Source: Limosilactobacillus reuteri (GTDB taxonomy: Bacteria; Bacillota; Bacilli; Lactobacillales; Lactobacillaceae). From it: a stretch of 64,000 bases of DNA. The translations under genes and the position numbers were made by a program. Of this stretch, positions 45,818-53,043 are shown one piece after another. The notes below the pieces were generated by a model, which was given only the letters and a program-made list of their open reading frames with translations, made no database searches and was not told the origin of the DNA. The stretch spans positions 1,116,001-1,180,000 of the forward strand of contig NZ_CP059275.1 in assembly GCF_013694365.1 (NCBI RefSeq), given 5' to 3'. Within the stretch, counting starts at the first letter, position 1. The number at the start of each line of letters is the position of its first letter.

Positions 45818-45840
45818 ACGCCGAATGGCGTTTTTTATTT
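45818..45840 (+). terminator. Probable Rho-independent terminator
   Basis: ACGCC-GAAT-GGCGT followed by TTTTTATTT. Short stem with a T-run on the + strand. It precedes the efflux gene, so it would end transcription from the island or act as an attenuator. Confidence 0.6.
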
Positions 45841-45882
45841 ACCACCAACTGGGTGGCTAACTTCATTCTATAATCCACCAAT

Positions 45883-46275
45883 ATGGAAAATGCTTTACAA
45901 GCTCGTAAGCAATCAGCGCACCCAGGATTAATGATGGTTAGTATGCTGCTGGGAGCTTTTGTCGGAATGTTTAGTGAGACTTCATTAAACATCGCCTTGC
46001 TAAAATTGATGACCGCTTTTCAAGTAAGTACGTCAACAATTCAATGGTTAGTTACTGGATATATGTTAATTATTGGGATTATCTTGCCACTGTCCAGTAT
46101 TATTACCAAATGGTTTACGACCCGCCAAGTCATTCTTTTCGCATTAATTGACTTCATGGTTGGGGCTTGTATTTCTGCCTTAGCGCATAATTTTACTATT
46201 TTGTTGATTGGACGAATGATTCAAGGGGTCGGAACAGGCTTAATTCTTCCACTAATGTTTGCAGTGGTAATGTAA
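45883..46275 (+). pseudogene. MFS drug:H+ antiporter (DHA2), N-terminal part
   Basis: A 130-residue first half: MLLGAFVGMFSETSLNIALL, VTGYMLIIGIILPLSSII (motif region of DHA2 14-helix pumps), then GRMIQGVGTGLILPLMFAVV before the stop. The next segment starts MFAPAIGPTLTG, and about 15-20 residues that normally lie between are missing, which fits a frameshift whose surroundings were dropped. A TATAAT at 45869-45874 precedes it. Confidence 0.82.
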
Positions 46276-47226
46276 ATGTTTGCACCTGCAATCGGTCCTA
46301 CCTTAACCGGGCTAATTCTTGCTAAGTTATCATGGCAATGGATCTTCTGGTTATTTATTCCGTTTTTATTTATTGCCTTGATCTTTGCCATCACTTCATT
46401 AGAAAATGTTGGTGAAATTACTAAGCCGCATATTGATATGCTCTCAATTATTGAATCGGCAGTAGGTTGTTCAGGGCTCGTTATTGGTGCTAGTTTGGCT
46501 AGTGAAGATGGTTGGACTTCACCTACAGTTCTCAGTGCTTTAATAACCGGAATTATTGTCTTAATCTTTTACACCCATCGCCAACTTCATCTGGAAGAAC
46601 CAATTTTAAATCTTCATATCTTTAAGTATGCGGCTTTCACAATTGGTTCTTCAATCGTGATGCTTGACTTTGGAATTATTCTTTCTACGATGTATCTTTT
46701 ACCGTTATTCTATCAACGAGGGCTCTTAGTTTCCGTTGCCCTTACTGGACTAGTAATGCTCCCTGGTGGAATTATTAATGCAGCCACTTCTGCAGTTGCA
46801 GGTCGCCTTTACGATAGTATTGGGGCTAAACGTCCTGTTTTAATTGGTTTTGTCCTTGCTTTATTTGGCGCTTTGATGTTGGCCTTCACTACATCACATA
46901 GTGCACTTCTTTATGTAATCTGTGCCCATATCATTTTAATGATTGGTTGTCCTCTAGCAATGTCTCCTGCACAAACTAGTGCTCTAAGTACGCTTTCTGG
47001 ATTAGAATCTGGTGACGGCAGTACCATCATGAATACAATGCAACAGGTTATCGGTGCGCTTGCAACAGCCTTAGCTACTGGTTGCTTGGCTTGGGGTAGT
47101 TCTTCTATTAGTGGATCCGAAGCTATTCGCTTTACCAATGGTTTCCACTACGGCATTTACTTTGCAATTATCTTAATTGTGGTGGCACTGCTCTTATCAT
47201 TCAAAATTAAAGATCAGAAAAACTAA
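46276..47226 (+). pseudogene. MFS drug:H+ antiporter (DHA2), C-terminal part
   Basis: A 316-residue continuation with about eight hydrophobic helices, starting MFAPAIGPTLTGLILAKL (motif C region, GPxxGG-like). QQVIGALATALATGCLAWGS and FHYGIYFAIILIVVALLLSF are its last helices. Together with 45883 it is one 14-helix multidrug exporter of about 460 residues, broken in two. Confidence 0.82.
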
Positions 47227-47781
47227 ATGATTAAAGTTCGTCAAATATCTACAAATTCAAATGATTTCAAAAATATCAAGCGGGTTTATAATACCGTATT
47301 TCCACAAAATGAACTTTTACCATTATCTTTACTTAAAATGCGTGCTAAAGCAGGAAAAGCAGAATTTTGTAGCATTTATAATGAAGAGGGAAAATGGGTT
47401 GGCTTTTTCTACACAGTCTACAACAAGCGCATCGCCTATATTTTCTTTCTGGCAATTGATCCTCACTATCATGGACAGGGCTTGGGTAGTGCGACGCTAA
47501 CCGCGATCAAAGAACGGTATGCTGGAAAGCAGATTACCCTTAGCGCTGAACGCCCAGATCCTCAAGCACCCAATAACGAACAGCGACTCAGACGGCATCG
47601 TTTCTACGCCAAAAATGGTTTTGGCAAAACGGGTCTTTATACCGTTGAAAAGAATAATGAAAAATTTGATCTTTTAAGTATACAATCAAGCGTGAATCCA
47701 CAATTTTACCAACAGTTAATGGATAGTTATCTGACTAACCATCGCCGCCATTACTTGCCGTATAAAATTGTTAAAGAGTAA
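47227..47781 (+). CDS. GNAT family N-acetyltransferase
   Basis: A 184-residue GNAT. YFLAIDPHYHGQGLGSATL-type loop (FFLAIDPHYHGQGLGSATLT) around 72-92 binds acetyl-CoA; RRHRFYAKNGFGKTGLYTVE is the end of the fold. Substrate unknown. It lies between the efflux remnant and the prophage lysis genes, so it could be either chromosomal or phage-borne. Confidence 0.82.
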   Translation: MIKVRQISTNSNDFKNIKRVYNTVFPQNELLPLSLLKMRAKAGKAEFCSIYNEEGKWVGFFYTVYNKRIAYIFFLAIDPHYHGQGLGSATLTAIKERYAGKQITLSAERPDPQAPNNEQRLRRHRFYAKNGFGKTGLYTVEKNNEKFDLLSIQSSVNPQFYQQLMDSYLTNHRRHYLPYKIVKE

Positions 47782-48741
47782 ATGACAGAACGAAAGACAG
47801 TAATTGATTTAGCTAGTTTTCAGAGTCACTTAACAGTTAATGATTACAAAAACATCGGTGCTGACTATGCAATTGTTAAGACAACAGAAAGCACGAACTA
47901 TGTTAATCCTTACATCCGGTCGCTGATTGATCGAAGCGCAGGTGGTGGAATTAGGGGTTATGCTTTCTATCACTTTGGCCGTTTCCATAATGATGCACAA
48001 GCGGTAGCAGAAGCCAACTACTTTATCGCCAATTCTAAGGCACAGGCAAATGTGCAACCCGGTGCATTAATGATTCTTGATGCTGAAATTTCTAACATGC
48101 CAACATCATCAGTAAATGTGTTCTTAAATACCTTACGCAACGCCGGTTATCACACTGGTTTCTATACGTATAAGTATCTGTTGCCTAACTTTGACTTAGA
48201 GTCAATCCATCACCATATGGATATGTTCTGGTTAGCTGCATATGTATATCGCAATGGAACGCCAGCAGGGAAGAACCCAGACTTTAATTACTTCCCGTCA
48301 GCTAACTATATTGATATGTGGCAACATACCGATAATTTGCTTGGCTACAATGTTGATGGCTCTATCACATTAACCGATAATGCAATCAACCTATTTAATC
48401 CAAGCGAAGCACCAGTCCCAGAGCCAAACAAACCAATTGAACAAGAAAAGCCAGCAATCACCACTGAACTTCCAACTAACCATTGGGTTGATGATCTTGG
48501 TGATCGTTGGTTTGCTGAAAACGGGACATTTATTACTGGCGCTGCAATTAACTTGCGGTGGGGTGCTAAGACTAACAGTGCCTTAATCGCTACCTTACCA
48601 GCTAATAGTGAAGTTAAGTATGACGCTTGGTCTCGCCACGATGGTTATGTATGGCTTCGTCAGCCACGACCAAACGCTCAGTACGGTTATCTTGTTTGCC
48701 GTGATGCAAATAATAACCAGCCGTTCGGTACGTTTAAATAG
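47782..48741 (+). CDS. Phage endolysin, GH25 muramidase with SH3-type wall-binding domain
   Basis: A 319-residue lysin. The GH25 domain (1-200) has Asp9 in IDLASFQ and the Asp100/Glu102 pair in LILDAEIS. A Pro-rich linker (PVPEPNKPIEQEKP) joins an SH3_5-type binding domain (about 235-319; WFAENGTFITGAAINLR, HDGYVWLRQPR). It cleaves the glycan at the end of infection. The holin's 3' end (49161-49167) carries its ribosome binding site, showing that native holin precedes lysin. Confidence 0.92.
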   Translation: MTERKTVIDLASFQSHLTVNDYKNIGADYAIVKTTESTNYVNPYIRSLIDRSAGGGIRGYAFYHFGRFHNDAQAVAEANYFIANSKAQANVQPGALMILDAEISNMPTSSVNVFLNTLRNAGYHTGFYTYKYLLPNFDLESIHHHMDMFWLAAYVYRNGTPAGKNPDFNYFPSANYIDMWQHTDNLLGYNVDGSITLTDNAINLFNPSEAPVPEPNKPIEQEKPAITTELPTNHWVDDLGDRWFAENGTFITGAAINLRWGAKTNSALIATLPANSEVKYDAWSRHDGYVWLRQPRPNAQYGYLVCRDANNNQPFGTFK

Positions 48742-49176
48742 TTGCCCTATCATTTATTTATGCTACATCAAATGCAGGCATTAGTTGATGACAAACTAAT
48801 GTGGGCTTTTACAATCGTGATGATTGTAGATTTAATTACGGGAATGATTAAACCGTATTATGCGAAGAAAACAATTAAGAAAACTAACAGTTCAGTTGGA
48901 ATCCCTGGGATAATTAAACACACAGTAATTTATTTAGTGGTAGTAATTGCTTATCCATATCTCTATACAATTGGAGCAAGCACGATGGCTACCACTTTTT
49001 TAATTGCTTGGATTTACCAGTATTTAATTTCAATTGTAGAAAATTGGACAGAAATGGGCTGGTGGTTGCCTAAACCAATCATGGATTTCTTCGAAGCTAA
49101 ATTGGCTAAGGATCAAGAAGATTATGATCCATCTAAGTACAATTTTCTTGGTAAATATAAAGGAGGTAAAAAGTAA
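48742..49176 (+). CDS. Phage holin, toxin-secretion/lysis type
   Basis: A 144-residue membrane protein with a TTG start; an ATG at 48760 may be the real start. Hydrophobic segments at about 20-37, 55-75 and 80-98 and a charged C terminus (KYKGGKK). The pattern DKLMWAFTIVMIVDLITGMI matches phage_holin_4. It forms the membrane pore that lets the lysin through. The last codons hold an AGGAGGT for the next native gene, the lysin. Confidence 0.85.
   Translation: MPYHLFMLHQMQALVDDKLMWAFTIVMIVDLITGMIKPYYAKKTIKKTNSSVGIPGIIKHTVIYLVVVIAYPYLYTIGASTMATTFLIAWIYQYLISIVENWTEMGWWLPKPIMDFFEAKLAKDQEDYDPSKYNFLGKYKGGKK
49161..49167 (+). promoter_or_regulatory. Ribosome binding site for the endolysin, inside the holin gene
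   Basis: AGGAGGT lies eight bases before the holin stop. In this window it precedes 49177, but in the native order the endolysin ATG (47782) follows the holin stop, giving a TAATG start-stop overlap with good spacing. Confidence 0.7.
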
Positions 49177-49515
49177 ATGAAAAGTATTGATCCATCAACG
49201 GCAACAAAAGAAGATATTATTAAGCGAAGTAACTATATTATTCACGAGGTTAAAGAAATGAATAATGAAGTTGCAGACGGAATTTTTGATGTTAAAAGAT
49301 TGAGTAAATTATTTTCCTTTATTGAAAAAGAACGTAGTATTATTAATCAAACCAGGCTTGTTAAATATACTAATAGTCGTATATTTAACATTTATCGTGG
49401 TGTGGTGACTGTAAGTCGTTCAAGTGGGAGAATTACAAAATCAAACTTTGTTACTAACTTAAGTGGAATTAAAGCTTGCTATAATGAATCTGGAATGAAG
49501 CATATCGATGATTGA
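49177..49515 (+). CDS. Small accessory prophage protein, unknown
   Basis: A 112-residue, basic, mostly helical protein. No motif is recognised; IFNIYRGVVTVSRSSGRITK is the most ordered-looking part. It lies between the holin and the receptor-binding module, a site where prophages carry accessory (moron) genes. Native neighbours are the 49516 gene upstream and holin downstream. Confidence 0.5.
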   Translation: MKSIDPSTATKEDIIKRSNYIIHEVKEMNNEVADGIFDVKRLSKLFSFIEKERSIINQTRLVKYTNSRIFNIYRGVVTVSRSSGRITKSNFVTNLSGIKACYNESGMKHIDD

Positions 49516-50169
49516 ATGTTAGTTTTGGCAAGTAGCGATAATAGCGCAGTAATTTATAGTGGATTAATTGCAGCGATTGTTTCGGGAATAGTAAGCTTAA
49601 TCGGTTATAGTATTACTGCTTATATTCAAAATAAGAGTAATAAAGAAGCGTTAAAAGTTCAAAAGGAAAATAACGGTGACACTATTAAAACACAAAAGGA
49701 GATTGCTAAGATGGGGCAAAAGGAAAAGCTGTTTTATGAAAGCCAATTGGAATGGTCTAATGAAGTACGTAAACTTGTTACTAAATTCGTGCTTAGTTGT
49801 CAAAAACTTAATTTACTGCGAAAAGGTATTGAAGAAATCAGAAATGATAATCGAAGCTTTTCTAGTCGTAATCCAGATGAGCTAGAAAAGGAATATCAGT
49901 CAAAAGTTGATAGCCTTAAAGATTTATCTAGTAATATAGAAGAAACAATATACAATTTGCAAAATACTACAACACTGATTAGGCTTTATCTTTTTCATAT
50001 TGATAATAGTGAAGAGAAGAATCTAATTAATGTAATGTATGATATTGTTGAGCATTCCATAGATGATGACGGGAGAAAGTATGATTCTCATGAATTGGAT
50101 ATTTTTATTGAATTAGCTCGTAAATTCTTTGATAAGCAAATGAAAGAACTTCAAAATGAAATAGTGTAA
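49516..50169 (+). CDS. Membrane-anchored coiled-coil accessory prophage protein
   Basis: A 217-residue protein. Residues about 13-35 are one membrane helix (SGLIAAIVSGIVSLIGYSIT) and residues 36-110 a highly charged, Lys-rich coiled coil. The C-terminal part is helical (LDIFIELARKFFDKQ). Such a helix-plus-coil in a late-operon moron position is often a superinfection-exclusion or lysogen-defence gene; this is inference only. Confidence 0.5.
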   Translation: MLVLASSDNSAVIYSGLIAAIVSGIVSLIGYSITAYIQNKSNKEALKVQKENNGDTIKTQKEIAKMGQKEKLFYESQLEWSNEVRKLVTKFVLSCQKLNLLRKGIEEIRNDNRSFSSRNPDELEKEYQSKVDSLKDLSSNIEETIYNLQNTTTLIRLYLFHIDNSEEKNLINVMYDIVEHSIDDDGRKYDSHELDIFIELARKFFDKQMKELQNEIV

Positions 50170-52806
50170 ATGGCAAAAGAGATTAGTAATCTGATTACCT
50201 TTAACACCTACAAATTTGAACGAGGCGGTCTTTTAGTTGACATGTTTAACCAATTTAACGCTCGTGTAGGGGATCAAGGAACGGAATTAGCCATCCAGTG
50301 GGAAACTAGTAAGACTGAAACTAAAATTAATTTAAAAGAAAGAGAACTACACTTCTTCGCAACTGGATCCGTTGGACAATATCTTGAAAAATTGGAAGAT
50401 GGTACTGGGTTTAAGATGTCTGCTGATGCATCGACAGTTTCATGGGAAGATAAAGATGGGGCTGGTAGTTTAGATGATGGTATTACAGTTGCGAAGCTGC
50501 CAAAACAGTTTTTCCCTCAAAAAGGTATTTTCTTTGGTTACTTTGGCCTAAAAGATAGACAAGGCAATATCTTTACTAGCGTTAATGTTTGGTTCCGTGT
50601 TCTTGGCGGTGTTCCAACGATGGGTGCTGCTATTCCTTACTTTGTTACTGAATTTGATGAAGTATTAGAGCGATGCAATGGTAAGATTGTTGACGCTTTA
50701 GCAGAATTGCGTGAAAAGTACCAAGCAGAAGTTAAGAAGAATGAAGATATGTCTGCGGAAACAAGAGCAGCATTGAGTAAGCTTGCTGATGCTGTCGGTG
50801 CAATTCAAGCGCAAATTGATGCGGGGAATGTAGTGACACTTAAAAAGCATAATGAAGATATTCAGAAGCTTGGTAACGAGATAGATAATCGATTAGATCA
50901 GATTCATCAAGAAGTAGAAACATTTGCCGATTTAGATTCAGTTAAAGCAAAATATCCACAGGGGAAGGATGGGATTTTTGTGTTAGATGATGGTCATCGT
51001 GCCATTTATAGGAACGACCAATGGTCTGAGGGACCGGTATATCAATCAGCGGGGATTGCTAACAATTCGGTTAAGACAGTCCATACTGATTTCGCTCGTC
51101 ATCGTCATAACATCTACAATCAAGACGAAGCCTTGACCGGTATCTATAACGCTGTTGATGGCAAAGTGGCTTATCAGGGAACAAATGCTAATAAACGTTA
51201 CGGCGATTTTACCTGTTTTAAATTTAAGATAAGTGATCAGCGTACCTTCACTGTACCCGGCACTGATTTCAACATTCTTGGTAGCACTGATGATGGAACT
51301 TTAGCATGGTCTGACAATCAAAGTAATGGAGTTACGGGAACATATACTTTCACTGTACCTAGTTCCGTAGTATATGTATATGTAACTTTCTTAACTGATA
51401 GTTACGGCACCTACTACTGCTTTGCTGGCGGGCTTGATTATGATTCAGCCGGACAGTTCTTGCTCAATGCGCCTTTAGCTAGTCCACTTGCTAAGGAAGT
51501 TGTAGCTCCAGAAATGACAACCTTTGTTCTGGGGAAAGGTAATCTGTACAGTGATTCAAAGTCCTTTACCGGTATTTATAACGCCGTCAACGGTAAAGTC
51601 GTATATCAAAATAAGCTAGTAAATCAGCATTTTGGAGACTTTATCTGCTTTAAATTCAGGACAAATGGCCATTATACTTTTACCGTTTCGGGCACAGACT
51701 TTACAACACTAGGAGGTCTAAAAGATGGAACCTTGGCTTGGTCAGATAATTATAATGACGGAGTTACAGGGCCTTACACCTTTAGTGTTCCGACTAATGT
51801 TTACTGGGTATATGTAACTTTTAAGCCATCAACTTATAGCTCCTTTAAGGCAGTTGAGGGTAGAGATCTATCTGCTTCTGGTTATCGACTAGCTGATAAT
51901 ATCAAAATTCCATCAATCATAAATCAAGAGAACCGACTCGATGTTGGTAAGAACTTTCACTTTACAAGACTAATTGATGCAGTTAATGAAGCTAAAGCAC
52001 ATGCTTCACAGAGCTCACCGTATGTTATTTACATTCATGATGATTCGATTGATCATACAGGGACAACGTATAATCTGCTAAACGAGCTCGGCGGTATCGT
52101 TTATCTTTCATCAATTGAAAATGCCAGTGACAACATGCAGGGATTCCATATTCCAGCATACGTGAGCCTTATTGGTGTAGGTAAGATTACCTTACTTGCT
52201 GAATTGCCAGATGGGGTAAGTCTTGCTCAAAGTACCAATTTCTCAACGATTGAGCTTGAAGAGGGTAACAACCGACTTGAGGGTTTGACAATCAGAATTC
52301 GCAACGGGCGTTACGCAGTTCATGATGAATCGAGAGACAAGTATCCAAATGCTTACCACATTTTCAAAAATGTCAGGTTCGTACATGAAGGTAACCTGCA
52401 GGGACTATGGGATGTGCAAGATGCTTATGCCGCTGGTACTTCGGCTGGTTGTACGTATAGCTTTACCAATTGTATTTTTGACGTTTCTAAATCTAATGGT
52501 TACCCGTTTAGTATGCACAACTATGCCCCACAGCTTGGTTCTACCGTGACCTTTGATGGGATTAAGTTGATTAGTAATGCAAACCGACCAGTATCATTAC
52601 GCTTTGGTTTTAACGGCTATTCTCCTGTAACGGATGATCCGAATAAGTATGAGGCCTGTTATACTAATGTATTCATCAAAAATGCAATTGGAAACGGGGA
52701 AATTCTTATTGAACCAGAAACAAATAAGTATAATTGTACAAACAATTATCGGCTATATAACTTCACTAGCTTAAAAGAAGATAGCAAGGATAATCAGATT
52801 AAATAA
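50170..52806 (+). CDS. Baseplate upper protein (BppU-type) with twin domains and beta-helix, receptor-binding
   Basis: An 878-residue tail-tip protein. N-terminal BppU_N-like domain about 1-170 (ITFNTYKFERGGLLVDMFNQ), a coiled coil about 175-240, then two homologous domains at about 320-420 and 460-560 (GIYNAVDGKVAYQ and GIYNAVNGKVVYQ; YTFTVPSS / YTFSVPTN). About 590-870 looks like a right-handed beta-helix (IELEEGNNRLEGLTIRIRNG), likely carbohydrate-binding or hydrolysing. It probably recognises wall sugars. Confidence 0.8.
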   Translation: MAKEISNLITFNTYKFERGGLLVDMFNQFNARVGDQGTELAIQWETSKTETKINLKERELHFFATGSVGQYLEKLEDGTGFKMSADASTVSWEDKDGAGSLDDGITVAKLPKQFFPQKGIFFGYFGLKDRQGNIFTSVNVWFRVLGGVPTMGAAIPYFVTEFDEVLERCNGKIVDALAELREKYQAEVKKNEDMSAETRAALSKLADAVGAIQAQIDAGNVVTLKKHNEDIQKLGNEIDNRLDQIHQEVETFADLDSVKAKYPQGKDGIFVLDDGHRAIYRNDQWSEGPVYQSAGIANNSVKTVHTDFARHRHNIYNQDEALTGIYNAVDGKVAYQGTNANKRYGDFTCFKFKISDQRTFTVPGTDFNILGSTDDGTLAWSDNQSNGVTGTYTFTVPSSVVYVYVTFLTDSYGTYYCFAGGLDYDSAGQFLLNAPLASPLAKEVVAPEMTTFVLGKGNLYSDSKSFTGIYNAVNGKVVYQNKLVNQHFGDFICFKFRTNGHYTFTVSGTDFTTLGGLKDGTLAWSDNYNDGVTGPYTFSVPTNVYWVYVTFKPSTYSSFKAVEGRDLSASGYRLADNIKIPSIINQENRLDVGKNFHFTRLIDAVNEAKAHASQSSPYVIYIHDDSIDHTGTTYNLLNELGGIVYLSSIENASDNMQGFHIPAYVSLIGVGKITLLAELPDGVSLAQSTNFSTIELEEGNNRLEGLTIRIRNGRYAVHDESRDKYPNAYHIFKNVRFVHEGNLQGLWDVQDAYAAGTSAGCTYSFTNCIFDVSKSNGYPFSMHNYAPQLGSTVTFDGIKLISNANRPVSLRFGFNGYSPVTDDPNKYEACYTNVFIKNAIGNGEILIEPETNKYNCTNNYRLYNFTSLKEDSKDNQIK

Positions 52807-53043
52807 ATGGCAAGTGAAACCTATGATTATGAGCCATTTGATAATACGGATCATACTATGAAACAAATCGCTGATGCTATTCGTCACAAGGGTTATGGAA
52901 AAGATGTGCGTGAGGCAATTGCACAGGGCTTCGAAAACCTGGATAAACATTTAAGTAGTATTGAAGAAGAACTGAAACAACAAGAAAAGAAAAAGGCATC
53001 GTCTATGGATGATATTTTTAATTCTTTTGGTAAGAAGGAGTGA
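52807..53043 (+). CDS. Small baseplate-associated phage protein
   Basis: A 78-residue protein: YEPFDNTDHTMKQIADAIRH, then KGYGKDVREAIAQGFENL, a motif familiar from phage baseplate and receptor-binding N termini, followed by a Glu/Lys-rich tail. Its first eleven bases ATGGCAAGTGA equal the last eleven of the tail-lysin gene (55472-55482), so it follows that gene directly in the native genome with an overlap. A ribosome binding site is at 55458-55463. Confidence 0.75.
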   Translation: MASETYDYEPFDNTDHTMKQIADAIRHKGYGKDVREAIAQGFENLDKHLSSIEEELKQQEKKKASSMDDIFNSFGKKE

